Positions 19,961-29,203 of a stretch of DNA of 64,000 nucleotides are shown piece after piece. This DNA comes from Vibrio albus. Lineage in GTDB: Bacteria > Pseudomonadota > Gammaproteobacteria > Enterobacterales > Vibrionaceae. Location: contig NZ_QFWT01000001.1 of the NCBI RefSeq assembly GCF_003144035.1, positions 372,001-436,000 on the forward strand, given 5' to 3'. Made by a program: the position numbers and the translations under genes. The number at the start of each line of letters is the position of its first letter. Positions within the stretch are counted from its first letter, which is position 1. The notes beneath the pieces are model-generated. The model saw only the letters and a list, made by a program, of their open reading frames with translations, made no database searches and was not told where the DNA came from.

Positions 19961-19982
19961 TTTTATGGTTTAAATCATAAAA
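19961..19982. promoter_or_regulatory. Near-perfect palindrome upstream of nhaB
   Basis: Arms TTTTATG and CATAAAA flank GTTTAAAT, giving a 22-bp dyad with one mismatched pair. It has the size of an operator for a dimeric regulator. The A/T richness of the region makes chance occurrence possible. Confidence 0.35.
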
Positions 19983-20142
19983 ACTTTTTCCGCATTAGGA
20001 ATGCTTGAACTGCCCAGCGGAAAGGACTGACTAAAATGCAATCATTTACAATTGTCTAACCACCCAAAGCTTTCTCTTTGAGTTAAGGTGTAGTTCACTG
20101 GCTTAATTAGTCAGTAAGCGAGTGCCGGGGTTAGGAGTCAGT

Positions 20143-20172
20143 ATGAAACAATGTCTATTTTTGAATCACTAA
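20143..20172 (+). CDS. Possible nhaB leader peptide (MKQCLFLNH)
   Basis: Nine codons plus stop. AGGAG at 20133-20137 lies 5 bp before the ATG, a stronger ribosome binding site than that of nhaB itself. The stop codon is 20 bp before the nhaB ATG, close enough for translational coupling or attenuation. The peptide has no run of a single regulatory amino acid. It could be chance; expression is not shown. Confidence 0.35.
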   Translation: MKQCLFLNH

Positions 20173-20192
20173 ACAGATAAGGGTACCACAAC

Positions 20193-21782
20193 ATGCCGAT
20201 TACTCTCGGGAATGCATTTATTAAGAATTTTCTTGGTAAAGCGCCAGACTGGTATAAATTAGCGATTATCGCCTTTCTCATTATCAATCCATTTATTTTC
20301 GCCGTTGATCCTTTCACGGCTGGCTGGGTACTGGTCGCGGAGTTTATCTTTACCCTGGCCATGGCTCTGAAATGTTATCCTCTACAGCCCGGCGGCTTAC
20401 TGGCTATTGAAGCTATCGCTATAGGAATGACAAGTCCCGAACAAGTCATGCACGAGCTGGAAGCTAACCTGGAAGTGATTCTGCTACTGGTCTTTATGGT
20501 GGCGGGTATTTACTTTATGAAGCAGCTTCTGCTGTTTATCTTTACTAAAATTCTGCTGGGTGTCCGCTCTAAAGTAATACTTTCAGTGGCATTCTGTATA
20601 ACCGCTGCCTTCCTTTCTGCTTTCTTGGATGCATTAACCGTTATCGCCGTTATCATCAGTGTGGCTGTTGGTTTCTATGCTATCTACCACAGGGTAGTAT
20701 CAGGCAAAGGAAATAACCCTTCTCATGACCATACGACCGATGAGCACCTCTCTGAACTGACCCGGCAAGATCTGGATGATTACCGCGCGTTCCTGCGTTC
20801 ACTGCTTATGCACGCTGGTGTGGGGACAGCACTTGGCGGTGTAACGACTATGGTGGGTGAACCTCAGAACCTGATTATTGCCGATCAGGCTGGCTGGCTA
20901 TTTGGCGAATTCATTATCCGTATGCTTCCGGTAACGTTGCCTGTATTCATTTTCGGCATTGTAACCTGTGTTCTGGTCGAAAAATTTAAGGTATTTGGCT
21001 ATGGATCTGCGCTTCCGGAACATGTTCGCAATATATTGCTGGACTATGAGAAAGAACAAAAAACCAAGCGCACAAATCTGGATGTCGCCAAACTCTGGGT
21101 ACAGGGTGCTATCGCTGTCTGGCTTATCTTTGGTCTGGCGTTCCATTTGGCGGCTGTTGGCCTTATCGGACTCTCCGTGATTGTTCTGGCGACCTCCTTT
21201 ACCGGTGTTATTGAAGAACACTCGGTAGGTAAGGCTTTTGAAGAGGCCCTGCCCTTCACCGCACTGCTTGCCGTCTTTTTCTCTATCGTAGCCGTCATTG
21301 TTGATCAACACCTCTTTGGTCCGATTATTGACTGGGTACTGCATATGGAAGGCGACAAACAGCTGAGTATGTTCTATATCGCTAACGGCCTGCTTTCTAT
21401 GGTATCAGACAACGTTTTTGTCGGTACGGTCTATATAAACGAAGTCAAAATGGCACTAATGAACGGCGTTATTAGCCGGGATCAATTCGATATGCTGGCG
21501 GTGGCAATTAACACCGGTACCAACCTGCCGTCGGTTGCTACACCGAACGGACAAGCTGCATTCCTGTTCCTGCTGACGTCCGCACTGGCACCGCTTATCC
21601 GTCTTTCATATGGGCGCATGGTGGTGATGGCTCTACCATATACCATTGTCCTGGCCGTTGTAGGTTTGTTCTGTATTACTTTCCTGCTGGAACCAATGAC
21701 GGCATCGCTGTACGAGATCGGTCTGCTCGATCACCATAGCGCAACAGAGGCCACAAGCCATGTTGCCAGTTCAGGGCATTGA
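20193..21782 (+). CDS. nhaB: Na+/H+ antiporter NhaB
   Basis: 529 residues with about a dozen membrane segments. The N-terminus ([20 protein letters not shown]) and blocks such as [55 protein letters not shown] and [20 protein letters not shown] are typical NhaB. The protein exports Na+ in exchange for H+ at the inner membrane, important in a marine or estuarine bacterium. It lies between fadR and dsbB as in E. coli. The leader has unusual short frames; see the leader-peptide entry. Confidence 0.97.
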   Translation: MPITLGNAFIKNFLGKAPDWYKLAIIAFLIINPFIFAVDPFTAGWVLVAEFIFTLAMALKCYPLQPGGLLAIEAIAIGMTSPEQVMHELEANLEVILLLVFMVAGIYFMKQLLLFIFTKILLGVRSKVILSVAFCITAAFLSAFLDALTVIAVIISVAVGFYAIYHRVVSGKGNNPSHDHTTDEHLSELTRQDLDDYRAFLRSLLMHAGVGTALGGVTTMVGEPQNLIIADQAGWLFGEFIIRMLPVTLPVFIFGIVTCVLVEKFKVFGYGSALPEHVRNILLDYEKEQKTKRTNLDVAKLWVQGAIAVWLIFGLAFHLAAVGLIGLSVIVLATSFTGVIEEHSVGKAFEEALPFTALLAVFFSIVAVIVDQHLFGPIIDWVLHMEGDKQLSMFYIANGLLSMVSDNVFVGTVYINEVKMALMNGVISRDQFDMLAVAINTGTNLPSVATPNGQAAFLFLLTSALAPLIRLSYGRMVVMALPYTIVLAVVGLFCITFLLEPMTASLYEIGLLDHHSATEATSHVASSGH

Positions 21783-21820
21783 TAAAAATATTGCGTCTGG
21801 AATGGAACTCATTCAAGATA

Positions 21821-21849
21821 AAAAGCTCTGAGTAATCAGGGCTTTTTTT
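21821..21849 (+). terminator. Rho-independent terminator of nhaB
   Basis: An 11-bp stem with one G-T pair (21821-21831 and 21836-21846, 4-nt loop) runs into a T tract. It separates nhaB from dsbB. Confidence 0.82.
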
Positions 21850-21896
21850 ACTTTCTGGCCAAGAGCCCTGGCCAGTCTTTCTAACAGGATACAGCT

Positions 21897-22418
21897 GTGA
21901 CGTTTTTTTCGTTTCTTAAAACATTTTCGGTTTCGCGTCTTTCCTGGGCATTACTTTCCGGATTCACGCTCTTTTTCATTCTTTGCTCCATTTCTTTTCA
22001 GCACATTATGAAGCTAGACCCATGCACCATGTGTATCTACGAGCGTATATCTATGATGCTGTTGTTTGTATCAGCATTAGTCGGCCTCATCGCTCCTCAC
22101 AATATCATTTTCCGCTGGGCTGGACTGCTTGGATGGGGTGCGATGGCGTATAAGGGTATGACACTGGCAATGGAGCATGTCCATTATCAGACTTCACTCT
22201 TTGCCATCTGTGAACCACTTTATTTCCCTGAGTGGTTACCACTGAATCAATGGTTACCGAATATTTTCTCGGCACCGGGAGATTGCAGTGAGGTTGTCTG
22301 GTCGCTATTTGATATCTCCATGCCTCAATGGCTGGTGTATATCTTTGCCGCATACCTGATCGTATGGGGTCTTGTGGTCATTTCCCAATTTGTTCCGGCC
22401 AAAAGCCAGAACCGCTGA
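21897..22418 (+). CDS. dsbB: Disulfide bond formation protein DsbB
   Basis: 173 residues starting at GTG 21897, with CAGGA about 7 bp before it. Four membrane helices. The first periplasmic loop has the redox pair Cys43-x-x-Cys46 (DPCTMC) and the second has Cys105 and Cys130, at almost the E. coli positions (41, 44, 104, 130). DsbB passes electrons from DsbA to ubiquinone or menaquinone. Downstream, a pyrimidine/purine hairpin (22427-22437 and 22443-22453) separates it from the converging SEC-C gene. Confidence 0.96.
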   Translation: MTFFSFLKTFSVSRLSWALLSGFTLFFILCSISFQHIMKLDPCTMCIYERISMMLLFVSALVGLIAPHNIIFRWAGLLGWGAMAYKGMTLAMEHVHYQTSLFAICEPLYFPEWLPLNQWLPNIFSAPGDCSEVVWSLFDISMPQWLVYIFAAYLIVWGLVVISQFVPAKSQNR

Positions 22419-22458
22419 TTTCTGTCTTTTCCTCCCCTCCTCGGGGAGGAAAAAGTGC

Positions 22459-23049
22459 CTATTTACCACAACACTGTTTGAACTTCTTACCACTCAGGCA
22501 TGGACAAGGATCATTACGCCCTACGCCTTTATACGGGTTAACCGTCTGAGCTTTCATTCCCAACATGGCTTCGTCTGCAGCCTGAGCGACTTCATTCACC
22601 ATCATATCCAGTTGCGGGCGCATCTCATCTGCCGTAGGCGGTGTATCAATTCCCGCATCTATCATCTGCTGGCGTGTCAGCGCCTCGTCAACTAAGAGCA
22701 TCAGGGTTGTTAACAAAGCTTGCAGCATACGTACCGTGCCATCAGAGACATTCACATCCTGCCACTGCTCTTCAACCTGAGGCCAGACAGTCATAAAGCC
22801 TTCTGCCAAATCGGCCAGTTCGTCACCACTGACGGTATTCAGCGTATACTCATTACGGCTCAGTAGATTATGTTGATGATGAATATGCTCGACCAAGGAG
22901 GCATAAACAGGCTTTTCCGACAAACCAAGGGACTGACACCATGATTCTGGTTCCAGTGGTTTCACCGCCATATTGGCAGCCAGAACCGCTCCTTCAATAA
23001 AATACGTGGTTTCACCCTGCCACTCTTCCGGTAATGCTATCAGTTTCAT
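22459..23049 (-). CDS. SEC-C motif (YecA/UPF0149-type) protein
   Basis: 196 residues. The last 20 residues carry the SEC-C metal-binding motif: [19 protein letters not shown], the same zinc-binding element found at the C-terminus of SecA. The N-terminal part is helical and acidic, resembling the YecA/YgfB-type fold, with many Leu and Glu. SEC-C domains bind zinc and often contact ribosomes or SecB-like partners. The role of this stand-alone protein is not known. It converges on dsbB and is divergent from dusC. Confidence 0.8.
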   Translation of the reverse strand: MKLIALPEEWQGETTYFIEGAVLAANMAVKPLEPESWCQSLGLSEKPVYASLVEHIHHQHNLLSRNEYTLNTVSGDELADLAEGFMTVWPQVEEQWQDVNVSDGTVRMLQALLTTLMLLVDEALTRQQMIDAGIDTPPTADEMRPQLDMMVNEVAQAADEAMLGMKAQTVNPYKGVGRNDPCPCLSGKKFKQCCGK

Positions 23050-23176
23050 GTATAAGCCTGTCTGAAATCAAAGAGACGAAATTATAGCGGTACGAACTGA
23101 AGAAGAGAAGCTCGTGACTTTTTCCTTCTATCCTCCTACAATTCCGCCTCCTGAAAATTGAATTATCAAGGTTGTT

Positions 23177-24142
23177 GTGTCGATGCGAGTGGTTCTGGGT
23201 CCTATGGAAGGTGTGCTTGATCACCTGATGCGTGAAATGCTGACGGAGGTGAACGCCTATGATCTGTGTGTGACCGAATTTGTCCGGGTCAGCGACAGAC
23301 TACTGCCAGATCATGTGTTTACCCGTATTTGTCCCGAACTGGCGCATGGGTCACAAACCCGGTCAGGTACGCCGGTTTATATCCAGTTGTTAGGCAGCAA
23401 ACCGGATGCAATGGCAGCCAATGCCTTTCGTGTCGCCGAGCTTGGTGCAAAAGGTATTGACCTCAACTTTGGCTGTCCGGCCAAAATGGTCAATAAAAGC
23501 CGTGGTGGTGCATTTCTTTTACAGGATCCGCAGCAAATATATAACATAGTAAAAGCTTGTCGTGACGCTGTCCCAGAAGAGATTCCGGTAAGTGCAAAGA
23601 TCCGGCTTGGATGGGAAGACCCGGACGACTGCTTTGAGATAGCGGATGCCGTGGAGCAAGCCGGCGCGTCAGAACTAACCGTTCATGCCCGGACCAAAAC
23701 TGGCGGGTACAAGGCCAGCGAAATAAAGTGGGATTATATCCGCCGCCTTAAGGACAAAATCTCTGTTCCCCTGATCGCCAACGGTGAGATATGGAACTAT
23801 CAGGATGGACAAAACTGTATTAAAACGACAGGTATTGATTCAGTGATGGTTTGTCGCGGAGCATTTAATATCCCTAACCTGGGTAATGTGGTGAAATACA
23901 ACCACGCCATCATGTCATGGCATGAGGTAAGCCACCTGCTGGTGCAGTATTCACAAAGTGAGATTAAAGGCGATAAAGGAAAGTACTTTCCAAACAGAAT
24001 CAAGCAATGGCTGGCCTACCTGCGGCATGAATACACTGAAGCAGAATCTCTGTTCCGGGATATCCGCACCTACCAGCAGGCCGCCCCTATCGTGGATCAC
24101 CTAAAGCGCTATCGTGCGGATTTGCTGACTCAGCCAGCCTGA
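23177..24142 (+). CDS. dusC: tRNA-dihydrouridine(16) synthase DusC
   Basis: 321 residues as drawn. Starts are GTG 23177 (AAGG 5 bp upstream) or ATG 23183, which matches the E. coli N-terminus MRVLLAPMEGVLD; the difference is two residues. FMN-binding TIM-barrel motifs are LGPMEGV, DLNFGCPAKMVNKSRGG with the catalytic Cys, SAKIRLGWED, LTVHARTK and NGEIW, and the DusC subfamily features VTEFVRV and IKQWLAYLR are present. It reduces uridine 16 in the tRNA D-loop with NADPH. Confidence 0.95.
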   Translation: MSMRVVLGPMEGVLDHLMREMLTEVNAYDLCVTEFVRVSDRLLPDHVFTRICPELAHGSQTRSGTPVYIQLLGSKPDAMAANAFRVAELGAKGIDLNFGCPAKMVNKSRGGAFLLQDPQQIYNIVKACRDAVPEEIPVSAKIRLGWEDPDDCFEIADAVEQAGASELTVHARTKTGGYKASEIKWDYIRRLKDKISVPLIANGEIWNYQDGQNCIKTTGIDSVMVCRGAFNIPNLGNVVKYNHAIMSWHEVSHLLVQYSQSEIKGDKGKYFPNRIKQWLAYLRHEYTEAESLFRDIRTYQQAAPIVDHLKRYRADLLTQPA

Positions 24143-24161
24143 TTGGCGGTCAGCACAGCTC

Positions 24162-26048
24162 TTACTCTCCGGTATTATTCAGTGCCAGTATATCGGCACG
24201 GTTTGCAGCCAGAGCCAGATTAAGGTATCCGTTCTCAAACGCTATACTGCCCTGTTCTGTCAGTTGAGACGTGACTCGACCAGCTTCTATTCCTAATTTC
24301 CACACGGGCACCGCAACATCCTGGTCGGAAAAGCTCATCGCCATCAGCGAAATACCGCTACCGAGCTTACGCCCAAATACCAGCGTATCTTCACTGCAAT
24401 TAAGTAGCTCGAAACCACCTTTTTGCAGCTCGGGATGCTGTTTCCGGATCGAAATCAACTGCTTATAGAATGGCAACCAGCCGGAAGAAGAAACGGTATC
24501 CCAAGGGAAGCAACGACGGTTATCCGGATCCTGTCCCCCTTCCATGCCGACTTCCGTGCCATAGTAAAGGCAGGGGGTACCCACATAGGCAAACAGTAAC
24601 ACTGACGCCATTTCCATGCGCGCACGGTCACTGCCGACCAGGGTTAAAAAGCGATGGGTATCATGGCTATCCAATTGATTAAGCTGAGCCAGCTGATTTT
24701 GCCACGGCACTTTTGCCCGGGCTTCCAGCAGCCATCGGGTAAACTCAGGAACGGAGAGCGTAATAGGATCATGAGAAATATCTATCCCGGCAAACAGAGC
24801 TCGGGCCGGATGAGCAAAGCCATAATAATTCATCGCACCGTCTTCCTGTTCACCCTGCAGCCACTGGGAAGCTTCCGAAAAGTGCTCTCCGAGTACATAC
24901 GCCTGCGCACTCTCGTCCTTAACCGCCTGACGAAATGCCCTGACATAATCGGCGTTATTTCTGGCACCTTTTCCATCCCCAAGCATGTGGATAACATCAA
25001 ACCGCCAGCCATCGATACAGTATGGTTCTTTCAGCCAGTACCTTAAAACCGAGTTCTCTCCACGGTAAATGTGATCCCGGACCTGCTCATTTCTGAAGTT
25101 AAGCACAGGAAGACTGGACACGCCTTTCCAGCCGATATAATCCTTATCACCATTAAAGAAGTAATAGTCGCGATATGCCGAATCGGGGTGATGGTAGGCA
25201 CCTTTCCCGCTGGTATCAGCAATATCAAACCATTGGTGTTGCGTAGAAGTATGGTTTACCACCGCATCGAGAACAATCTTCATATTCCGGCTATGGATGT
25301 TCGCACTTAGCTCAGCAAATTCTTCATTCGTTCCAAAATGAGGATCAACAGTGAAATAATCCGCCGTATCATACTTATGATTACTTGGTGAGCGAAATAT
25401 CGGGTTCAGATACAGAGACGTTATCCCCAGATCCTGAAGGTAATCTAACTGGTTGCTTATTCCCGCCAGGTCACCACCAAAAAATTCTGTCGAACCAGTG
25501 CCGGGATAGCCACCGACCTCTTCTCCCCACTGTTTAGCCACCGTCTCTCTGCGGCCTGCGGAGAGCTTATACTCACCAGTCCTGACGCTGATTTCCGGAT
25601 TACCGTTACAAAAACGTTCTGGGAATATCTGGTAAAACACCTGCTCAGAAACCCATTCCGGCGGCTGATGTTCTGCATTGTGTTTAAAATGAAACTCTCT
25701 GCCCGGCATGTACTGCTGAACACCTCGGGCATCCAGCCACCATTGTATCTGACCAGTTACCAGCTTGAACACATAATGAGTCACGGGCTGATCATCATTC
25801 ACCGGGATCCTGGCTGTCCATCGCTTAAGACGTCCTTCCTTACCGGCCGGAATCATCGAAATCAGTGATTCCTCATTATCCGGCTCGTGGCGGACTAACA
25901 CCTTATCAAAGTGAACAGATTCTGTTTTCAGCGTGAGTACTAACTCCTGTCCTTCAACAACTAAACCGTCCCGCGTCTGGCTGTGTGATACGAAGGGGAA
26001 TAATGTCAGCATCTGCTCGTGTGGCATTACCTTTCCATTTTCTTTCAT
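24162..26048 (-). CDS. malZ: Maltodextrin glucosidase (GH13)
   Basis: 628 residues, slightly longer than E. coli MalZ (about 605). An N-terminal carbohydrate-binding-like domain (about 1-140) precedes the GH13 barrel: VNHTS, DGWRFDVIHM with the nucleophile Asp, LGEHFSEA with the acid/base Glu, and LDSHDTHR with the third Asp. MalZ removes glucose from the reducing end of maltodextrins in the cytoplasm. No other mal gene is in the window. The first ATG (26048) has AAAAGGA 9 bp upstream, and I prefer it over Met8. It converges on dusC with only 19 bp between stops. Confidence 0.9.
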   Translation of the reverse strand: MKENGKVMPHEQMLTLFPFVSHSQTRDGLVVEGQELVLTLKTESVHFDKVLVRHEPDNEESLISMIPAGKEGRLKRWTARIPVNDDQPVTHYVFKLVTGQIQWWLDARGVQQYMPGREFHFKHNAEHQPPEWVSEQVFYQIFPERFCNGNPEISVRTGEYKLSAGRRETVAKQWGEEVGGYPGTGSTEFFGGDLAGISNQLDYLQDLGITSLYLNPIFRSPSNHKYDTADYFTVDPHFGTNEEFAELSANIHSRNMKIVLDAVVNHTSTQHQWFDIADTSGKGAYHHPDSAYRDYYFFNGDKDYIGWKGVSSLPVLNFRNEQVRDHIYRGENSVLRYWLKEPYCIDGWRFDVIHMLGDGKGARNNADYVRAFRQAVKDESAQAYVLGEHFSEASQWLQGEQEDGAMNYYGFAHPARALFAGIDISHDPITLSVPEFTRWLLEARAKVPWQNQLAQLNQLDSHDTHRFLTLVGSDRARMEMASVLLFAYVGTPCLYYGTEVGMEGGQDPDNRRCFPWDTVSSSGWLPFYKQLISIRKQHPELQKGGFELLNCSEDTLVFGRKLGSGISLMAMSFSDQDVAVPVWKLGIEAGRVTSQLTEQGSIAFENGYLNLALAANRADILALNNTGE

Positions 26049-26117
26049 AAGTGTTTGTCCTTTTGGGTTTTTCCTGACCTCTTAACCGTGCCCTTCACTA
26101 TAAAATAAGGCAAACAT

Positions 26118-26148
26118 AAAAAAATCCCCCTCTGAATCAGAGGGGGAT
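26118..26148 (-). terminator. Rho-independent terminator of the TrpXYZ-type ABC operon
   Basis: An 11-bp G/C-rich stem (26124-26134 and 26138-26148, 3-nt loop) is followed on the minus strand by a T run (26117-26124 read as A on +). It lies between the ATPase stop and the malZ start. Confidence 0.9.
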
Positions 26149-26186
26149 CACATTAAGTAGTATGAGCCTAAGGGCGTAGTGAGCGG

Positions 26187-26981
26187 TTAGTTTAGCAGCA
26201 AGCTGTCATCAGCCAGTTCTTCACCCCGGACTTTAGTAAACATTTCCAGCAGATCCGGTACTTTCATGTTTGCTCTCTGTTCACCGGAGACATCCAGTAC
26301 GATTTCTCCCTGATGGAGCATCACGGTCCGGTCTCCACAAGCCAGTGCATCTTTCATTGAGTGAGTCACCATCATCACCGTCAGGTTAAACTCTTTGACG
26401 ATTTTTTTCGTCAGATCAATGATGAACGCCGCCATTCTAGGGTCAAGTGCAGCAGTATGCTCATCCAGAAGTAATAGTTTACTGTCTGATAGCGTCGCCA
26501 TGACTAGGCTAACCGCCTGACGCTGGCCACCAGAAAGCAAACCGATATTGTCTCCCAGCCGGTCTTCCAGACCTAAACCCAGAATACTAATTCGTTCCTG
26601 AAACAGCTTTCTCCGCTTGGATGATAGAGACAAATGCCAGCCGCGACGTTTGCCACGCATATAAGCCAGTGCCATATTCTCTTCAATCGTCAGGTCGCCA
26701 CAGGTTCCGGCCAGCGGGTCCTGAAAAACACGGGCACATTGGCTGGCTCGCTGATCTACACTTTTGCGGGTAACATTAATATCATCAATGATAACCTGTC
26801 CGCCAACCATAGGTGTTTCACCCGTCACCGCACCCAGCAACGTGGATTTACCAGCTCCGTTTGAGCCGATAACCGTAAGAAATTCGTGCTCTGGGACGGT
26901 CAGAGAGACATGTCTTAACGCTCGGTTTTCCAGGATAGTGCCCGGATTAAAAGTCACCTGAATATCTTCTAAATGTATCAT
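26187..26981 (-). CDS. ABC transporter ATP-binding protein (TrpZ-type)
   Basis: 264 residues. Walker A GSNGAGKST (39-47), signature LLSGGQRQAVSLVMA, Walker B KLLLLDEHTAALDPR, switch His in VTHSMKDAL. Walker B has His where Pro usually follows the catalytic Glu, a feature of this family. It is the cytoplasmic motor for the permease whose stop it overlaps by 4 bp (ATGA). It belongs with the DUF534-type binding protein family, members of which import tryptophan, tyrosine or phenylalanine (TrpXYZ/TyrXYZ-like). Substrate is inferred only from family. Confidence 0.85.
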   Translation of the reverse strand: MIHLEDIQVTFNPGTILENRALRHVSLTVPEHEFLTVIGSNGAGKSTLLGAVTGETPMVGGQVIIDDINVTRKSVDQRASQCARVFQDPLAGTCGDLTIEENMALAYMRGKRRGWHLSLSSKRRKLFQERISILGLGLEDRLGDNIGLLSGGQRQAVSLVMATLSDSKLLLLDEHTAALDPRMAAFIIDLTKKIVKEFNLTVMMVTHSMKDALACGDRTVMLHQGEIVLDVSGEQRANMKVPDLLEMFTKVRGEELADDSLLLN

Positions 26982-27919
26982 GCCATCTCCCCGGTTTTGC
27001 CCTTTTTAGATACCACTTGATTCTTGGCGGGCTTACCGCCCTTTTTTGCGTTAATGTTTCCTTTTAACTTTGGAGCAATTAGCGCAACAGCAACCAGAAC
27101 AGCTGTAACCAGGTTCAGGTCGGAAGCTTGCAGGCCAAACATACCGGAGCTCAGAGCAAAAGCGACGGCCAGTCGATACAATACTGACCCCAGAATAACA
27201 GCTACAATCGCTGTCCAAATTTTACGGCCCGGAATCAGTGTCTGACCGAGAATAACGGCCGCCAGACCAACAACAATGGTACCAACCCCGGAAGTCACGT
27301 CCGCGAAGCTGTTTGTCTGTGCAAACAATGCACCGGCGAAACCGACGAATCCATTTGACAATGCCAGACAGAAATAAGTATAGAAAGCGGTGCTTGCGCC
27401 TTGGGCTTTCACCATACGTGCATTGACCCCAGTCGCTCGCAGACCAAGTCCAAAGTCACTATTGAGCAGACGAACAACAAACCAGCCGGACAGCAGCACA
27501 AGAACACCAACCACCAGCGGCCTGATATACATAGAGTTCCCCATGGCTTCAAAAGGCGTCAGGATAGTATCCTGCCCAAGCAGCGCCATATTTGGACGAC
27601 CCATTATGCGAATATTAATAGAAAAGGCAGCGATCATCGTTAAAATTGAGGCCAACAGATTCAAAATGCCACATCTAACGGTAAGAAATGCTGTCACCCA
27701 ACCTATAGCGGCACTCGCAATAATAGCCAGAATGGTCGCCACCCAAGGGTCAACACCAGCAACAATTGCGGTGGCTGCAACAGCGGCCCCCATTGGGAAA
27801 CTGCCATCTACAGTCAGATCTGGAAAATCCAGAACCCTGAAAGTCAGGTAGACACCGAGTGCTACCAGTCCGTATATCAGACCAATTTCCAAAGCCCCGA
27901 AAAAAGCAAAAGCAGACAT
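26978..27919 (-). CDS. ABC transporter permease (TrpY-type)
   Basis: About 313 residues from MSAFAFFGALEIGL, which has GAGAGGAG 4 bp upstream; the open frame reaches 27982 but the extra part is not credible. It has eight or nine hydrophobic helices and the branched-chain-permease-like core (GLIYGLVALGVYLTFRVLDF, TVDGSFPMGAA, SNGFVGFAGALFAQ). The C-terminus is short and Lys-rich. It lies between the binding protein gene and the ATPase gene of one operon. Confidence 0.87.
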   Translation of the reverse strand: MSAFAFFGALEIGLIYGLVALGVYLTFRVLDFPDLTVDGSFPMGAAVAATAIVAGVDPWVATILAIIASAAIGWVTAFLTVRCGILNLLASILTMIAAFSINIRIMGRPNMALLGQDTILTPFEAMGNSMYIRPLVVGVLVLLSGWFVVRLLNSDFGLGLRATGVNARMVKAQGASTAFYTYFCLALSNGFVGFAGALFAQTNSFADVTSGVGTIVVGLAAVILGQTLIPGRKIWTAIVAVILGSVLYRLAVAFALSSGMFGLQASDLNLVTAVLVAVALIAPKLKGNINAKKGGKPAKNQVVSKKGKTGEMA

Positions 27920-28027
27920 AAAAACTCCTCTCTCTGCATTCACTAACCAGTTAACTATTCTACTAGTACATCCATGACACACTTCTGCGTAATAAGCAGA
28001 AAAAAGATAGTTTATCCGGTTAATTTA

Positions 28028-28055
28028 GCCCGGTCGGCCTCCGCTGACCGGGCTC
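28028..28055 (-). promoter_or_regulatory. Intercistronic hairpin between binding protein and permease genes
   Basis: A 9-bp perfect stem (28028-28036 and 28047-28055), which extends by about three more pairs, lies 7 bp after the binding-protein stop. No T run follows on the minus strand, so it is not a classical terminator. Such hairpins often protect the 3' end of a binding-protein mRNA and raise its level above that of the membrane genes. Confidence 0.6.
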
Positions 28056-28061
28056 ATTTCG

Positions 28062-29027
28062 TTATTTTACGCTGGTTGCGCGATCCATCACTGATTGTGG
28101 AATGGTCACACCCAGCTTATCTGCTGCGGTTTTATTAATGACAATATCAGAACCTTTGGCAACGCGAACAGGGATGTCGCCCGGTTTTTTACCAGCCAGG
28201 ACATCGGCAACATAATCTGCCGTCTGCACGCCGATCTGATAATAATCAAAGCCAAGAGCAGCAATGGCACCGGCATCAATATAAGATGTTGTAGCTGCAA
28301 ACACTGGGGTATGAGCCTGGTTAGCAGACACCACCATGCCTTCAATAGCGCTGGCTACTGTGTTGTCAATCATTGCATAAATAATATCGGACTTATCAGC
28401 AATAACCTGAGTTGCTGTCTGAACATCAGCACTTTTCAGGGCTGTTGCTTCAACGATCTCAACCCCTTTTTCTTCTGCGCTCTCTTTCAGCAACTTCATC
28501 AAACTTACAGAGTTCGCTTCACCCGGGTTGTATACCACACCAATGGTTTTCACCTTCGGCATTAGCTCTTTAATCAAATCAACATGTTGTGCTACAGGAG
28601 AAAGGTCTGACAAACCAGTGACGTTACCTCCGGGTTTTTCCATATTTGAAACCAGTTTTGCACCAACCGGATCAGTAATCGCGGTAAAGACAATAGGAAT
28701 GTCTTTTGTCGCAGCAACCAGAGCCTGAGCTGTCGGGGTTGCAATTCCGACCAGTACGTCCGGACGTTCACCCACAAACTGACGGGCTATCTGCACGCCA
28801 ATCGCCGGATTCCCCTGAGCGGTACGGTATTCAAACTCCAGGTTTTTACCTTCTTCATAGCCTTTCGCTTCCAGGCCGTCTAACAGACCCTGACGGGTCG
28901 CATCCAGCGCCGGGTGTTCTACGATCTGTGACACCGCCACTCTGACTGTTTTTGCAATAACGCCTGTTGAGGCTAGTAATGCCGCACCGGTCAGGGCTGC
29001 GGTTGCAATCATCCTGCTCGCCTTCAT
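28062..29027 (-). CDS. ABC transporter substrate-binding protein (TrpX/DUF534 family)
   Basis: 321 residues. A signal peptide (MKASRMIATAALTGAALLAS, cut after about residue 25) is followed by the ABC_sub_bind/DUF534 fold: RVAVSQIVEHPALDATRQG, GNPAIGVQIARQFVGERPDV, IPIVFTAITDPVGAKLV, NVTGLSDL, GVVYNPGEANS and ALGFDYYQIGVQTADY. Family members bind aromatic amino acids or other small molecules. AAAGGAG lies 5 bp before the ATG. It is the first gene of the three-gene importer operon, and the propeller-AraC gene ends 176 bp upstream on the same strand. Confidence 0.9.
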   Translation of the reverse strand: MKASRMIATAALTGAALLASTGVIAKTVRVAVSQIVEHPALDATRQGLLDGLEAKGYEEGKNLEFEYRTAQGNPAIGVQIARQFVGERPDVLVGIATPTAQALVAATKDIPIVFTAITDPVGAKLVSNMEKPGGNVTGLSDLSPVAQHVDLIKELMPKVKTIGVVYNPGEANSVSLMKLLKESAEEKGVEIVEATALKSADVQTATQVIADKSDIIYAMIDNTVASAIEGMVVSANQAHTPVFAATTSYIDAGAIAALGFDYYQIGVQTADYVADVLAGKKPGDIPVRVAKGSDIVINKTAADKLGVTIPQSVMDRATSVK

Positions 29028-29203
29028 TGTGACTCCTTTGTTATAAATATGTCTGTTGCAATATTGTGTTTGAAATTTTTTATTTTTTGTTGTGTACGAT
29101 TATTTTTACGCACCACACGCATTTGTACCAGCATATGAACAGGAATGGAAGCAGATTTTTCAGGCGGAAATGCTGAAAAGAAAGGAAAGCCCGAGTGATA
29201 TGA

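Larger units (their letters stand above)
19624..20192 (+). promoter_or_regulatory. fadR-nhaB divergent intergenic region (569 bp)
   Basis: An A/T-rich region without a credible long gene. It holds a near-perfect 22-bp palindrome at 19961-19982 (one mismatched pair), two very short open frames before nhaB (20036-20059 and 20143-20172), and presumably the promoters of both genes. I found no convincing FadR operator. The second short frame has a good ribosome binding site; see its own entry. Confidence 0.5.

Noticed and set aside
22427..22453. Hairpin between dsbB and the SEC-C gene as a terminator
   Set aside because: The stem is clear (11 bp) but neither strand has a T run after it; it is noted only within the dsbB entry.
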